A DNA stretch of 64,000 nucleotides from Clostridium sp. MSJ-8 (GTDB taxonomy: Bacteria; Bacillota; Clostridia; Clostridiales; Clostridiaceae): contig NZ_JAHLQH010000043.1 of NCBI RefSeq assembly GCF_018918325.1, positions 32,632 through 96,631 on the forward strand, read 5' to 3'. Shown piece after piece: positions 42,947 through 51,130 of the stretch. A program made the position numbers and the translations under genes. Position 1 is the stretch's first letter. Each line of letters starts with the position of its first letter. The notes under the pieces are model-generated. The model was not told where the DNA came from. It worked only from the letters and a program-made list of their open reading frames with translations, and ran no database searches.

Positions 42947-44692
42947 TTATTTCTTTAATCCATTTACTACTACATCTAATAATTCATCTACTGTTGATAT
43001 TATTTTGGCATTAGCACTATATGCATGTTGATATTGTATAAGGTTTGCCATTTCCTCATCTAGCGATACTCCTGATACAGAAAGTCTGCTATTTTCAAGT
43101 TCAGTTAACATGGTATTTTGATTATCTACAACTCTACTTGCTTCTTGTGCTTGAACTCCAAGCCTGTCTACAATATCTTGGAAATAAGAATCTAATGTTG
43201 TCCCATCAGAATCGCGTTCTAATTGCATTCCATTTACATCATTAGCAGCAAATTTCAAATTGCTTCTAGATTTAACACTATTACCTATACTTTGAATACT
43301 TAATAATTGATCTCTCAATTGTGCTATAGAAAGTGCTCTAGATCCATCACCTTCACCATTTGTATCTAATTCTTTAGTATTAATTTTCATAACATTATCT
43401 ATTAGTTCTTTATTTATAGTTATATTCTTTGCTGTTATTTTGCTCTCAGCTTGTAATACAACATCTTTGGTCATTAATTCATTATTACTATTATATCCAG
43501 CGACATCTGCATTTACAAAAAAAGGCATATCATCTTGTAAAGGATCAGTCTTTCCACTATGAATAGCATTTATAGAATAAGCTATAGCTTGAGCAAGTTT
43601 ATCTAAATCATCCATATAATTCTGTATATCATCTTGAACAGAAACATTTCCTCCTATTGTTCCATTGCTTTGATTAAACACCTTTAATTCTGAAACATCA
43701 ACCACTCCATTGTTTCGTATCTCTGTTCCATCAGCTTTTATTGCATATCCTGCTTCATTAGCCCATATTAGCCTATTTTGGATCAATTTTTGAGCTTCTT
43801 CTTCAGTTAATCCTGATACTTTTAATGTTGTTTTATTGCCTTCTGATGTTGAATCACCTAACTTATAATAAGAAATTGTATAAACTCCTGGATTATTCAT
43901 ATCTGCATCAATAGAACTAATATATGATAGTCTAGCTCCTATATTAGTCCCATCAGAACTAACAAAAGTTGAACTAACCATTCCATTGTTATCAACTGCT
44001 GAAACATTAATCCCATCATATTTAGTAGAATCTACTCTTATATCAAACATTTTACTTAATTGATCTAATAGTAAATCTCTCTTGTCCATCAAATCATTTG
44101 CATTTTGCCCCGAAGCACCTACTCCTTGTATCTGAAAATTCAAATCATCTATTTGATTCAATATACTATTAACATCTACTGCATTGGTTTTTAAGGACAA
44201 TTGAGCATTTTGTTGTAAATCCTCTAATTTTTTATAAGTTGCATTCAATGCATCTGTCAATGCAACTGTTTGTTGAACAACTACTGTTCGCATACTTGAA
44301 TTACTAGGTTGTTTAGATAACTCTTGCCAAGCATCAAACATCTTCCCTATAAGAGTTGATATGCCCTTATCTGAAGGTTCATTTAATATAGTTTCAATTT
44401 GATATAATATATCATCCTTTATTTCAGCCTTACCTAAAGTACTGTTTTCTCCTCTCACTTGATAATCTAAGAATTTATCTCTTATTCTCTCTATAGCTTC
44501 AACTTGTGAACCTGTTCCTACTTGTCCATAACTATAACTACTAGATGGTCTAGCAGTTACTATTTCTGCTCTTTGTCTAGAATAACCTGATGTATTTGCA
44601 TTTGCAATATTATGTGATGTAACATTTACAGAAGTTTGTGAAGTATTAAGTCCACTTCTTCCAATATTTAATGTTCCAAATAATCCTGACAT
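42947..44692 (-). CDS. flgK: Hook-filament junction protein FlgK
   Basis: 581 residues: GTLNIGRSGLNTSQTSVNVT, SHNIANANTSGYSRQRAEIV and the C-terminal VSLDEEMANLIQYQHAYSAN are typical FlgK. TAGGAGGTC lies before the ATG. It is 17 bases after flgN and precedes flgL. Confidence 0.95.
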   Translation of the reverse strand: MSGLFGTLNIGRSGLNTSQTSVNVTSHNIANANTSGYSRQRAEIVTARPSSSYSYGQVGTGSQVEAIERIRDKFLDYQVRGENSTLGKAEIKDDILYQIETILNEPSDKGISTLIGKMFDAWQELSKQPSNSSMRTVVVQQTVALTDALNATYKKLEDLQQNAQLSLKTNAVDVNSILNQIDDLNFQIQGVGASGQNANDLMDKRDLLLDQLSKMFDIRVDSTKYDGINVSAVDNNGMVSSTFVSSDGTNIGARLSYISSIDADMNNPGVYTISYYKLGDSTSEGNKTTLKVSGLTEEEAQKLIQNRLIWANEAGYAIKADGTEIRNNGVVDVSELKVFNQSNGTIGGNVSVQDDIQNYMDDLDKLAQAIAYSINAIHSGKTDPLQDDMPFFVNADVAGYNSNNELMTKDVVLQAESKITAKNITINKELIDNVMKINTKELDTNGEGDGSRALSIAQLRDQLLSIQSIGNSVKSRSNLKFAANDVNGMQLERDSDGTTLDSYFQDIVDRLGVQAQEASRVVDNQNTMLTELENSRLSVSGVSLDEEMANLIQYQHAYSANAKIISTVDELLDVVVNGLKK

Positions 44693-44709
44693 ATAATTAT
44701 TGACCTCCT

Positions 44710-45123
44710 CTATCTCTTAATATTTCCATATGAATTATAAGTTGTAACATCTCTTCTAGGATTTATTATATTCAACATATTAGTTGCAAAACTAATTTGT
44801 TGTTTTATTAATAGTTCATTAGTGTCCTTTTGAAGTTTTACTTCAAAAAGTGTACTATTAATGCTTCTATATGCCTCTTCCAAATTTTTATTTTTAGATT
44901 TTTTTACAACGTCTTTCACACTTTCACTACCTAATATTTTTCTTCTCTCTATCTCTATCTCTGCAACTTCTTTGTTACATGCTTTTATTTCATCTACAAT
45001 CCCCTCTAGTTCAAAAACCTCTTTTTTCATAATTAACTGATATTGTCTATCAAGAAGCCCCAAAAGCTTTTTTAAAGCTACTTCTTCATTCCCTATTATT
45101 CCAGCTAATTGTTCATAATTCAT
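44710..45123 (-). CDS. flgN: FlgN-type chaperone for FlgK/FlgL
   Basis: 137 residues, largely helical, starting MNYEQLAGIIGNEEVALKKL with the FlgN-like pattern and a basic end. It overlaps the flgM stop by 4 bases (ATGA) and precedes flgK, the classical position. Its job is to hold FlgK and FlgL for export. Confidence 0.85.
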   Translation of the reverse strand: MNYEQLAGIIGNEEVALKKLLGLLDRQYQLIMKKEVFELEGIVDEIKACNKEVAEIEIERRKILGSESVKDVVKKSKNKNLEEAYRSINSTLFEVKLQKDTNELLIKQQISFATNMLNIINPRRDVTTYNSYGNIKR

Positions 45124-45401
45124 ATATTATCTCTCCTCATGCTATCTATCATGCTCTTGGCAGTAAGCTTTGCATCAACTTCATAAGTTCCATTTTGTAT
45201 TTTTTCTTTTAATTCTTGTATTTTTGCTTCCCTATCTACATTATTATCTTCTATTGAAAAACTACTTAATTCTTTTCCTAATTCAGAAATTTCTATTGTA
45301 TCTTCATTTTTTACAATTTTACTTTCAGTTAAAGCAGTCTTATTAACCTTTGTATATCTAGTATAAATATCGTTATTTGTTCCTATTCCTTGAATTTTCA
45401 T
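45120..45401 (-). CDS. flgM: Anti-sigma-28 factor FlgM
   Basis: 93 residues. The C-terminal half (REAKIQELKEKIQNGTYEVD then AKLTAKSMIDSMRRDNI) is the sigma-28-binding FlgM domain. ATG at 45401 follows GGAGGGATTTATC; ATG at 45416 overlaps that site. FlgM holds SigD until the hook is done and is exported; a strong sigma-28 promoter precedes its own gene, a feedback arrangement. Confidence 0.9.
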   Translation of the reverse strand: MKIQGIGTNNDIYTRYTKVNKTALTESKIVKNEDTIEISELGKELSSFSIEDNNVDREAKIQELKEKIQNGTYEVDAKLTAKSMIDSMRRDNI

Positions 45402-45435
45402 GATAAATCCCTCCATACTTAACGTTCTTAGTATA

Positions 45436-45462
45436 TTATCGGATTTATTTCAAGTATATTTA
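45436..45462 (-). promoter_or_regulatory. Sigma-28 promoter of the flgM operon
   Basis: TAAA (45462-45459), 15 bases, TCCGATAA (45443-45436) on the minus strand, seven of eight -10 positions matching GCCGATAA. It is the best sigma-28 match in the window and lies 34 bases upstream of the flgM ATG. Confidence 0.9.
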
Positions 45463-45554
45463 GTGTTTTTTAATATTTTTTTATTAAAAATTTCTTACTT
45501 CTTTTACACTTTGTTAACATTTGTATCTTTCATTTTTCTACATTTTGTGATACT

Positions 45555-46598
45555 TTACTTATTTATTTCTTCTATTCTTCTTCTGGATTTATCATATTTA
45601 TTACTTTTTCTATAATATTCAAGGGCTTTATTCTTATTTCCTAAGCATTCATATATAACACCAATATTATAATAAGCTAGATAGTCATTAACGCCTTCCA
45701 TACTCGAATACTTAAATGTTGTTGCTTTTTCAAATTCTCTAACTGCTTCTTCAAATCTAGCATTATTCATATATATAAGCCCCATAAGAAATACAAAATC
45801 TGCACTGCCACTAAATTCATCATATATACCTAATAAATTCAATGCTTTATCATACTGTTGACTATTAATAAGAGCATACCCGTATGTTTCTACCATATCT
45901 ATTACATATTCTAGCCTGGTATCTAAATCATAATCCATAGCCTTCTCAAAATATCTTATTGCTTCTTCATAATCTTCTTTCATATAAAAACTTTTTCCTA
46001 ATTGGAATAGAATATATGGATCGTCACCATTTACATTAAGTTCTTCTAACAACAAATCAATATTTCTAGTTATTTTATCTTTTCTTACAATTTCGCCATC
46101 TTCATAGCCTATATGATTAATTAGAACTGGAATATTATATGTATCATAATTATGTTTATCATAAGCAACAATTTGTTCATGAATTCTGCCTTCATAATGA
46201 TAATATCTTTTATCAAATAACCTACTAACATCTCCTATTATATTTCTTCTTTCTCCATTAATTGTAATATAATTATGTATTTTTAACCTTCCAACCTTAT
46301 TTCTATCTAAGCTTCTCAGGAGTTCCTTCATATTTATATTTTGAACTATTTCATCTGCATCTAATACAAGTATATAATTATTAGTTGCTTGTTCTATAGA
46401 ATAATTTCTTGCACTACTGAAATCATTACACCACTTATAATGGTAAACCTTATCAGTATACCTTCTAGCTATCTCTACTGTGTTATCTGTAGAGCCTGTG
46501 TCTACTACAACTATTTCAAATTCATACTTCGATATAGCATCTAAGCACTTCTTTAGATTATCCTCTTCATTCTTTACAATCATACATAGTGATATCAT
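45555..46598 (-). CDS. Family 2 glycosyltransferase with C-terminal TPR repeats
   Basis: 347 residues. The GT2 domain starts MISLCMIVKNEEDNLKKCLD with VVDTGSTDNT and LVLDADEIV (DxD). The C-terminal ~160 residues are TPR repeats (PYILFQLGKSFYMKEDYEEA, YYNIGVIYECLGNKNKALEY). Such GT2-TPR proteins next to flagellin genes, for example in C. difficile, add the first sugar to flagellin, and that is a reasonable role here. It has its own sigma-A-like promoter and lies immediately upstream of the flgM operon. Confidence 0.82.
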   Translation of the reverse strand: MISLCMIVKNEEDNLKKCLDAISKYEFEIVVVDTGSTDNTVEIARRYTDKVYHYKWCNDFSSARNYSIEQATNNYILVLDADEIVQNINMKELLRSLDRNKVGRLKIHNYITINGERRNIIGDVSRLFDKRYYHYEGRIHEQIVAYDKHNYDTYNIPVLINHIGYEDGEIVRKDKITRNIDLLLEELNVNGDDPYILFQLGKSFYMKEDYEEAIRYFEKAMDYDLDTRLEYVIDMVETYGYALINSQQYDKALNLLGIYDEFSGSADFVFLMGLIYMNNARFEEAVREFEKATTFKYSSMEGVNDYLAYYNIGVIYECLGNKNKALEYYRKSNKYDKSRRRIEEINK

Positions 46599-46637
46599 AA
46601 CTTAACCCTTTCTACACAATAACTTATTATTACTTAT

Positions 46638-46666
46638 ATTATGACTATTTTGTTTACAATTGTTAA
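46638..46666 (-). promoter_or_regulatory. Sigma-A-like promoter of the TPR-glycosyltransferase gene
   Basis: TTAACA (46666-46661), 17 bases, CATAAT (46643-46638) on the minus strand: one mismatch in each box at ideal spacing. It gives a leader of ~35 bases before the ATG at 46598. Confidence 0.6.
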
Positions 46667-46706
46667 TAGAATTAATATTAACATTTTGTAAAACATGTTT
46701 TTAAAT

Positions 46707-46858
46707 AATTAAAATATAATAGCATTAGTTTCAGTAACCTATTGTTCCATATTACTCATACTAATCTTTAATTCTTCATGGTTATATTATTCTATATCTA
46801 ACTATAATCTAACCTTAACAATAATGGTTACTTCCACTAAGCTTATTATATTTTAATT
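46707..46858. repeat. 152-bp inverted-repeat element, copy 1
   Basis: Ends AATTAAAATATAATA / TATTATATTTTAATT are perfect 15-bp inverted termini. Inner segments TTAGT/ACTAA, AGTAACC/GGTTACT and TATTGTT/AACAATA also pair, so ~45 bp of each end can form one long stem. Six other copies lie at 59584-63758. Confidence 0.9.
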
Positions 46859-47048
46859 ATTCAAGCGTTATGGTTGTTTTTAGTGTATCTGCATTGTCTG
46901 TAAGTATCTTAAAGGCTTCAGTATTTCTAGCAAAAAAAATTATTGAATATATTTATTTTTGATCACTTATCTTTTCATTTAATTAATATCAAATTATTGC
47001 TTTAAGTAAATTATCTATAATAGAATTTAGTATTTCTTATAATAAAAA

Positions 47049-47119
47049 AGTAAAGATCCCGTTAAAAATACTATACTGTTTGAACTTTAGCGAGTTTATA
47101 GTATTTAGGAATCTTTACT
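47049..47119. terminator. Bidirectional terminator hairpin with conserved loop, ending the che/fli operon
   Basis: AGTAAAGAT (47049-47057) pairs with ATCTTTACT (47111-47119), and AAATACTATA pairs with TATAGTATTT around the loop CTGTTTGAACTTTAGCGAGT. There is an asymmetric bulge (GTTAA against T). T runs flank both sides (CTTTTTTATT each way). It follows the fliY 3' part by ~230 bases. The same loop, with a different stem, occurs at 60808-60888. Confidence 0.85.
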
Positions 47120-47139
47120 CTTTTTTATTATATTAGTAA

Positions 47140-47342
47140 ATACTTAATGATATTATATTATATTATTTACTTAGAACATATAATTTTGATATTAATTATT
47201 GTGAAACATAAGTTATTTAACAATAATACCTTAATTTTTTTATATTTAGAAATCCTTAATGAAATTATGCTATTTATGAAAACATATAATATTGATACTA
47301 ATAATAAACATAATATTAATCAAACCAAATAACATTGGATTT
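47140..47342. repeat. Diverged copy of the 199-bp repeat arm
   Basis: The stretch containing CTTAATGAAATTATGCTATT and ending CAAACCAAATAACATTGGAT is homologous to the three tandem 199-bp units at 60890-61470. It abuts the fliY 3' stop codon. Confidence 0.85.
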
Positions 47343-47352
47343 TTTTAATTCT

Positions 47353-47832
47353 TTATCCTAATGATTTTATTCTCTCATCATTACTTACTATACTTGTTAT
47401 TCTTACACCGAAGTTTTCATCTACGACTACAACTTCACCAAATGCAATTCTCTTACCATTAACTAATATTTCAACTGGTTCTTCAGCTAATTTATCTAAT
47501 TCTATAAGGGAACCTGTTCCTAATTCTAGTACATCTTTTATACTCTTCTTAGTTCTACCAAGTACAACTGATATGTTTAATGGAACATCTAATATAAGAT
47601 CTATATTATCAGGTAGTGGTTTACCTGATGAAGGTACTAATGGTTCGAATTGAGCCCTATGTACTTCTACTGGTGCTGCTTGTTGTTGCTGTGGTGCTTG
47701 ATATACAGGTTGTTGTGGCGGCGGAGCCATTTGAGGTTGTTGTGGTGCTTGCTCAACTATTGGTTTTGCTTCAACAACTGGTGTTGTTTCAGGTGTAGCT
47801 GCTGCTTGTGTAGGAGCAGAATCATCACTCAT
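47353..47832 (-). CDS. fliY: FliN domain of the FliY motor switch protein, read as a separate ORF
   Basis: 159 residues: a Pro/Gln-rich linker (QQPQMAPPPQQPVYQAPQQQ) and a C-terminal SpoA/FliN domain (VPLNISVVLGRTKKSIKDVL, IELDKLAEEPVEILVNGKRI). FliN forms the base of the C-ring. In Firmicutes this domain is normally fused to the CheC-like half encoded just upstream. Here the frames differ by one base: dropping one G from the G4 run at 47846-47849 would read MMGTEEEMSDDS straight into this ORF. GAGGAAGAG before its ATG could serve as a ribosome site, so separate translation is possible. Confidence 0.85.
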   Translation of the reverse strand: MSDDSAPTQAAATPETTPVVEAKPIVEQAPQQPQMAPPPQQPVYQAPQQQQAAPVEVHRAQFEPLVPSSGKPLPDNIDLILDVPLNISVVLGRTKKSIKDVLELGTGSLIELDKLAEEPVEILVNGKRIAFGEVVVVDENFGVRITSIVSNDERIKSLG

Positions 47833-47839
47833 CTCTTCC

Positions 47840-48523
47840 TCAGTGCCCCATCATTATAGCACCTATCTTTTTAGCAGTTGATATAGGTAATACTTGCATT
47901 ATGTTACTATCTACAAGATCTCCTATTGTCATTCTAAAGCTTATTTTAACTATCTTCTCATCTTCTGGAATGCTATCTGTAAGGATATCATTTTCATCCT
48001 TCCATAGCTTTGAAGCTGGAGGTGATATATCTACCTTTCTAGAGAACATTGTTGCCATAGATGTTGCAGCAGATCCTATCATTTGATTCATAGCTTCTGC
48101 TACTGCACTTATTTCTATCTCTGATAACTCATGAGTTTCAACCTTTCCATCTCCACCCATCATAAGATTAGCAATAACTGCTGCATCTTCTATTCTTATT
48201 ATTAAAATATTTCTACCAACTATTCCTGTTGTATATTCAACATCTAATACTACTGTAGGTGCGTCAAATGTCTTCTTAACTTCACCTAATGTTGTAACAC
48301 TTACAACTGGAGTAGTTATATTTACTTTTTGATTTATTATCTGATATAGAGCTGTTGATGCTGAACCCATTGAGATATTTCCTATCTCACCTAGCATATC
48401 CATTTCATTGGCTGTTAACTCTTCTTCAGATGAATTTGTGTTTCCTGCATTTTTATCATCATTTCCAGATTCACCATTTAACAGTGAATTTATCTCTTCT
48501 TGAGACAGGAAGCCATTACTCAT
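47840..48523 (-). CDS. fliY: CheC-like phosphatase domain of FliY, ends at a possible frameshift
   Basis: 227 residues. It starts with the FliM/CheY-P-binding peptide GFLSQEEINSLLNG and has two CheC-type phosphatase sites: DMLGEIGN (Dx3Ex2N with Pro 23 residues on) and SAVAEAMN (Sx3Ex2N), so CheY-P dephosphorylation at the motor is expected. It ends IGAIMMGH at a TGA immediately after a G4 run; deleting one G fuses it to the FliN domain. It overlaps fliM by 8 bases. Split gene, real frameshift or sequencing error cannot be told apart here. Confidence 0.88.
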   Translation of the reverse strand: MSNGFLSQEEINSLLNGESGNDDKNAGNTNSSEEELTANEMDMLGEIGNISMGSASTALYQIINQKVNITTPVVSVTTLGEVKKTFDAPTVVLDVEYTTGIVGRNILIIRIEDAAVIANLMMGGDGKVETHELSEIEISAVAEAMNQMIGSAATSMATMFSRKVDISPPASKLWKDENDILTDSIPEDEKIVKISFRMTIGDLVDSNIMQVLPISTAKKIGAIMMGH

Positions 48524-49517
48524 ATTCTTTCACATCCTTTTTTTCTATCACATCTAATAATGTTACACCTATGTTCTTACCTATAGTTCCTGGTTTTGCA
48601 TAATAATAATCTTCATCTTGAACTAATACCTTTATAGGTTTACTGCATTTGTTATCAAGTTTTATTATGTCTCCAACAGTTAATCTTAAGAAATCATCTA
48701 CAGTTAATTCTGTTTGTCCTAATTCTGCTTTTAGTTCTACCTCTACTGGTTTCATACTTTCTCTTATTTTCTTCTGAGATTCTTCTATTGCAGCTGAATC
48801 GTCCTCATTCTTAAACCAATATTGTACTACTAACTTATAAAGTATTTTTTCTATACTTAAATAAGGAATACATAGGTTTATAAATGTATTAGTCTTACCT
48901 AATTCTGCTGAAAAAACAATAAGTGCAACTGGTTCATTTGGTGATAAGGTTTGGTTAATAGCAGGATTTGTTTCTATTGATTCTATCTCAGGTTCAACCT
49001 TAAGTATATCTTCCCATGCTAAAACCAAATTAGATAATAATCCTTGAACTACTTGATACATTATGTTCTTATCTATTTCTGAGAATTCTTTTTCTGCAAA
49101 CTTTCTTTCTCCAGTTCCACCTTCTAATATATCAATAACTTGATAAGAAAAATCTGGATTAGTTTCAAACAATAATGTTCCAGTTAAAGGTGGCATCTTA
49201 AATAATGTTAATATAGTTGGATTCTGTACAGAGTGAATAAATTCTTCATATGTAACCTGCTCTACAGTCTCTACTTTCACCTTGACATTTTTTCTCAATT
49301 GACCTGTTAGATAGTTTGATATTATCCTAGCAAAGTTATCATGAACAAGCTCTAAGGTTCTTATATGATCTTTTGAGAATTTCTGAGGACTTCTGAAATC
49401 ATATAACTTAACCTTATGTTTCTCTTCTTCATGAGTAACTTGCTCAGGTTCTAGTTCACCTGTAGATAATGCAGATAACAATGCATCTATTTCGCTCTGC
49501 GATAAGACATCTGCCAT
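48516..49517 (-). CDS. fliM: Flagellar motor switch protein FliM
   Basis: 333 residues: N-terminal CheY-P-binding peptide LSQSEIDALLSALSTGE, middle CheC-like domain (LELVHDNFARIISNYLTGQL, GTGERKFAEKEFSEIDK) and C-terminal SpoA domain (LTVGDIIKLDNKCSKPIKVL). FliM is the main C-ring subunit that switches rotation on binding CheY-P. It overlaps fliY and lies 22 bases after cheW. Confidence 0.95.
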   Translation of the reverse strand: MADVLSQSEIDALLSALSTGELEPEQVTHEEEKHKVKLYDFRSPQKFSKDHIRTLELVHDNFARIISNYLTGQLRKNVKVKVETVEQVTYEEFIHSVQNPTILTLFKMPPLTGTLLFETNPDFSYQVIDILEGGTGERKFAEKEFSEIDKNIMYQVVQGLLSNLVLAWEDILKVEPEIESIETNPAINQTLSPNEPVALIVFSAELGKTNTFINLCIPYLSIEKILYKLVVQYWFKNEDDSAAIEESQKKIRESMKPVEVELKAELGQTELTVDDFLRLTVGDIIKLDNKCSKPIKVLVQDEDYYYAKPGTIGKNIGVTLLDVIEKKDVKEYE

Positions 49518-49539
49518 TCATTTACCTCTTTTCTTAAAA

Positions 49540-49953
49540 CTAATTTAATAAATTATCAATATCTATAATGGTTAACAATTTTCCTTCTACATTAATTATT
49601 CCTCTAATATATTGGCTATTAGCATTAGTTGCTCCAGTATTAGAATTCTCTAATTGTTGGATTTCCTTCTCATCAATATCTAATACTTCTTCTACTTCAT
49701 CTACTGTTATACCTATTTCTTCTTCTTGTACTTTCAATATTATTATAGTATTAGGTTCATTAACAGTTTTTAAGTTAAGTAATAAGTTGATATCTACTAG
49801 TGATTTTATACTACCTCTCAAATTAATAAGCCCTTTTATATATTTAGGTGATTTTGGTACTCTTGTAACTTCCATCATATCATTAATGGCTTGAACCTTC
49901 TCAGTTTCTACTGCAAAATGTTCATCGCCTAATTTAAACACTACAATTTGCAT
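49540..49953 (-). CDS. cheW: Chemotaxis coupling protein CheW (distal copy)
   Basis: 137 residues with the CheW pattern: QIVVFKLGDEHFAVETEKVQ, VPKSPKYIKGLINLRGSIKS and a C-terminal GIINVEGKLLTIIDIDNLLN. It couples receptors to CheA. AGAGGAGGG precedes the ATG. It is separated from cheY by 185 bases that hold a hairpin, unlike the tight spacing elsewhere, so it may have an extra promoter. Confidence 0.93.
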   Translation of the reverse strand: MQIVVFKLGDEHFAVETEKVQAINDMMEVTRVPKSPKYIKGLINLRGSIKSLVDINLLLNLKTVNEPNTIIILKVQEEEIGITVDEVEEVLDIDEKEIQQLENSNTGATNANSQYIRGIINVEGKLLTIIDIDNLLN

Positions 49954-49972
49954 TGTATACCCTCCTCTTTCT

Positions 49973-49998
49973 TTTTACTTTTATCTACATAAGTAAAA
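49973..49998 (-). promoter_or_regulatory. Stem-loop just upstream of the distal cheW
   Basis: TTTTACTT (49973-49980) and AAGTAAAA (49991-49998) form an 8-bp stem with a 10-base loop, 20 bases before the cheW start. It may influence cheW translation or mRNA processing in the cheY-cheW spacer. The evidence is pairing only. Confidence 0.35.
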
Positions 49999-50138
49999 TC
50001 TCTATCAAGAAGAAATCAAGAATTATATTATAGTATTCAATCAAAATAATAGTATTTAATTCCTATACCACTATTATAATACAAAAAACTTATTTTGACG
50101 ATATTTTTAGTCAAATTCTCAATTTTCTTTTTTATTTT

Positions 50139-50498
50139 TTACCCTATTGCTTTCTTTACTGCTTCTAAAACTCTATCAGCTTGGAATGGTTTTACTATAA
50201 AATCCTTTGCTCCTGCTTTTATTGCATCCATAACCATAGATTGTTGTCCCATCGCTGAACACATAATAATCTTTGCATTCGGATCAGTTGCTCTTATATT
50301 TTTAACTGCTTCTATACCATCCATATCTGGCATTGTTATATCCATTGTTACTATATCTGGTTTTTCTTTATTGTACATTTCTACAGCCACTAAACCATTT
50401 GGTGCTTCTCCACATACTTCATAACCATTCTTTTCCAATATATCCTTTATCATCATTCTCATAAATGCTGCATCATCAACTATTAATACTCTTGCCAT
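50139..50498 (-). CDS. cheY: Chemotaxis response regulator CheY
   Basis: 119 residues, a stand-alone receiver: acidic pocket D8/D9, phospho-acceptor D53 (VTMDITMPDMDG), CSA switch Ser and K in FIVKPFQ. It carries the phosphate signal from CheA to FliM/FliY. It follows cheC by 17 bases. Confidence 0.95.
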   Translation of the reverse strand: MARVLIVDDAAFMRMMIKDILEKNGYEVCGEAPNGLVAVEMYNKEKPDIVTMDITMPDMDGIEAVKNIRATDPNAKIIMCSAMGQQSMVMDAIKAGAKDFIVKPFQADRVLEAVKKAIG

Positions 50499-50515
50499 TT
50501 TATTCTACCTCCATC

Positions 50516-51118
50516 TTAAATTCCTAATGCGTTTAATATTTTTTCCAGTGATCCAGGAGCTGGAATATAGTAAAAGTGTGCTCCTATTTCACTTTCTTCA
50601 TTCTTACTATCTTTTATAAATATTGTTTCTATATCTAATATATATTCATCAAATTGCCCAGATTCCATAAAAGTTGTTGCAAGTATTGCACTCATCATAT
50701 CATATGCAACTGCTGGAACTGATGCATTAACAAATAACTTTGTAAACTGTGCTATTGCATTCATATATGATCCAGATAATATGTTACCAACTTCACATAA
50801 TACTGAATTGCCCATTTCTGAATCAATTCCTGCATTTGATCCTACTAAATAATCTATAACATTCTCTGCCATATCTTCTTCAAAAAGAATCAATATATTT
50901 CCTGGTATATCGCCTACAACCCTTACAATTATCCCCACTACTACATCTTCACCAGATTTAGTCAATAATTCATTTAACTCTACCATATTAACTGATGGAA
51001 CAGACATATCTATCTTAGTTCCTAGTAGAGTGGATAATGCTGTTGCTGCATTACCTACTCCAATATTTGATACTTCTCTTAATGCATCTAATTGTAGATT
51101 ACTATACGCATTTTCCAT
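50516..51118 (-). CDS. cheC: CheY-P phosphatase CheC
   Basis: 200 residues with two phosphatase motifs, DALREVSN (Dx3Ex2N) and SVLCEVGN (Sx3Ex2N), each followed by the expected Pro. It removes phosphate from CheY-P and, in Bacillus, is stimulated by CheD, which is encoded in the same operon. AAGGAG precedes the ATG. Confidence 0.93.
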   Translation of the reverse strand: MENAYSNLQLDALREVSNIGVGNAATALSTLLGTKIDMSVPSVNMVELNELLTKSGEDVVVGIIVRVVGDIPGNILILFEEDMAENVIDYLVGSNAGIDSEMGNSVLCEVGNILSGSYMNAIAQFTKLFVNASVPAVAYDMMSAILATTFMESGQFDEYILDIETIFIKDSKNEESEIGAHFYYIPAPGSLEKILNALGI

Positions 51119-51130
51119 AAGCTTATCTCC

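Larger units (their letters stand above)
46599..47352. other. Gene-free region between fliY and the TPR-glycosyltransferase gene
   Basis: This 754-base stretch holds, from high to low coordinates, a copy of the 199-bp repeat arm (47140-47342), a terminator hairpin with a conserved loop (47049-47119), a linker, a 152-bp inverted-repeat element (46707-46858) and the glycosyltransferase promoter. Small open frames here have no ribosome sites and lie in repeats. Confidence 0.8.

Noticed and set aside
47147..47332. 61-codon plus-strand open frame
   Set aside because: It is made of the 199-bp repeat arm and has no ribosome site or conserved features.
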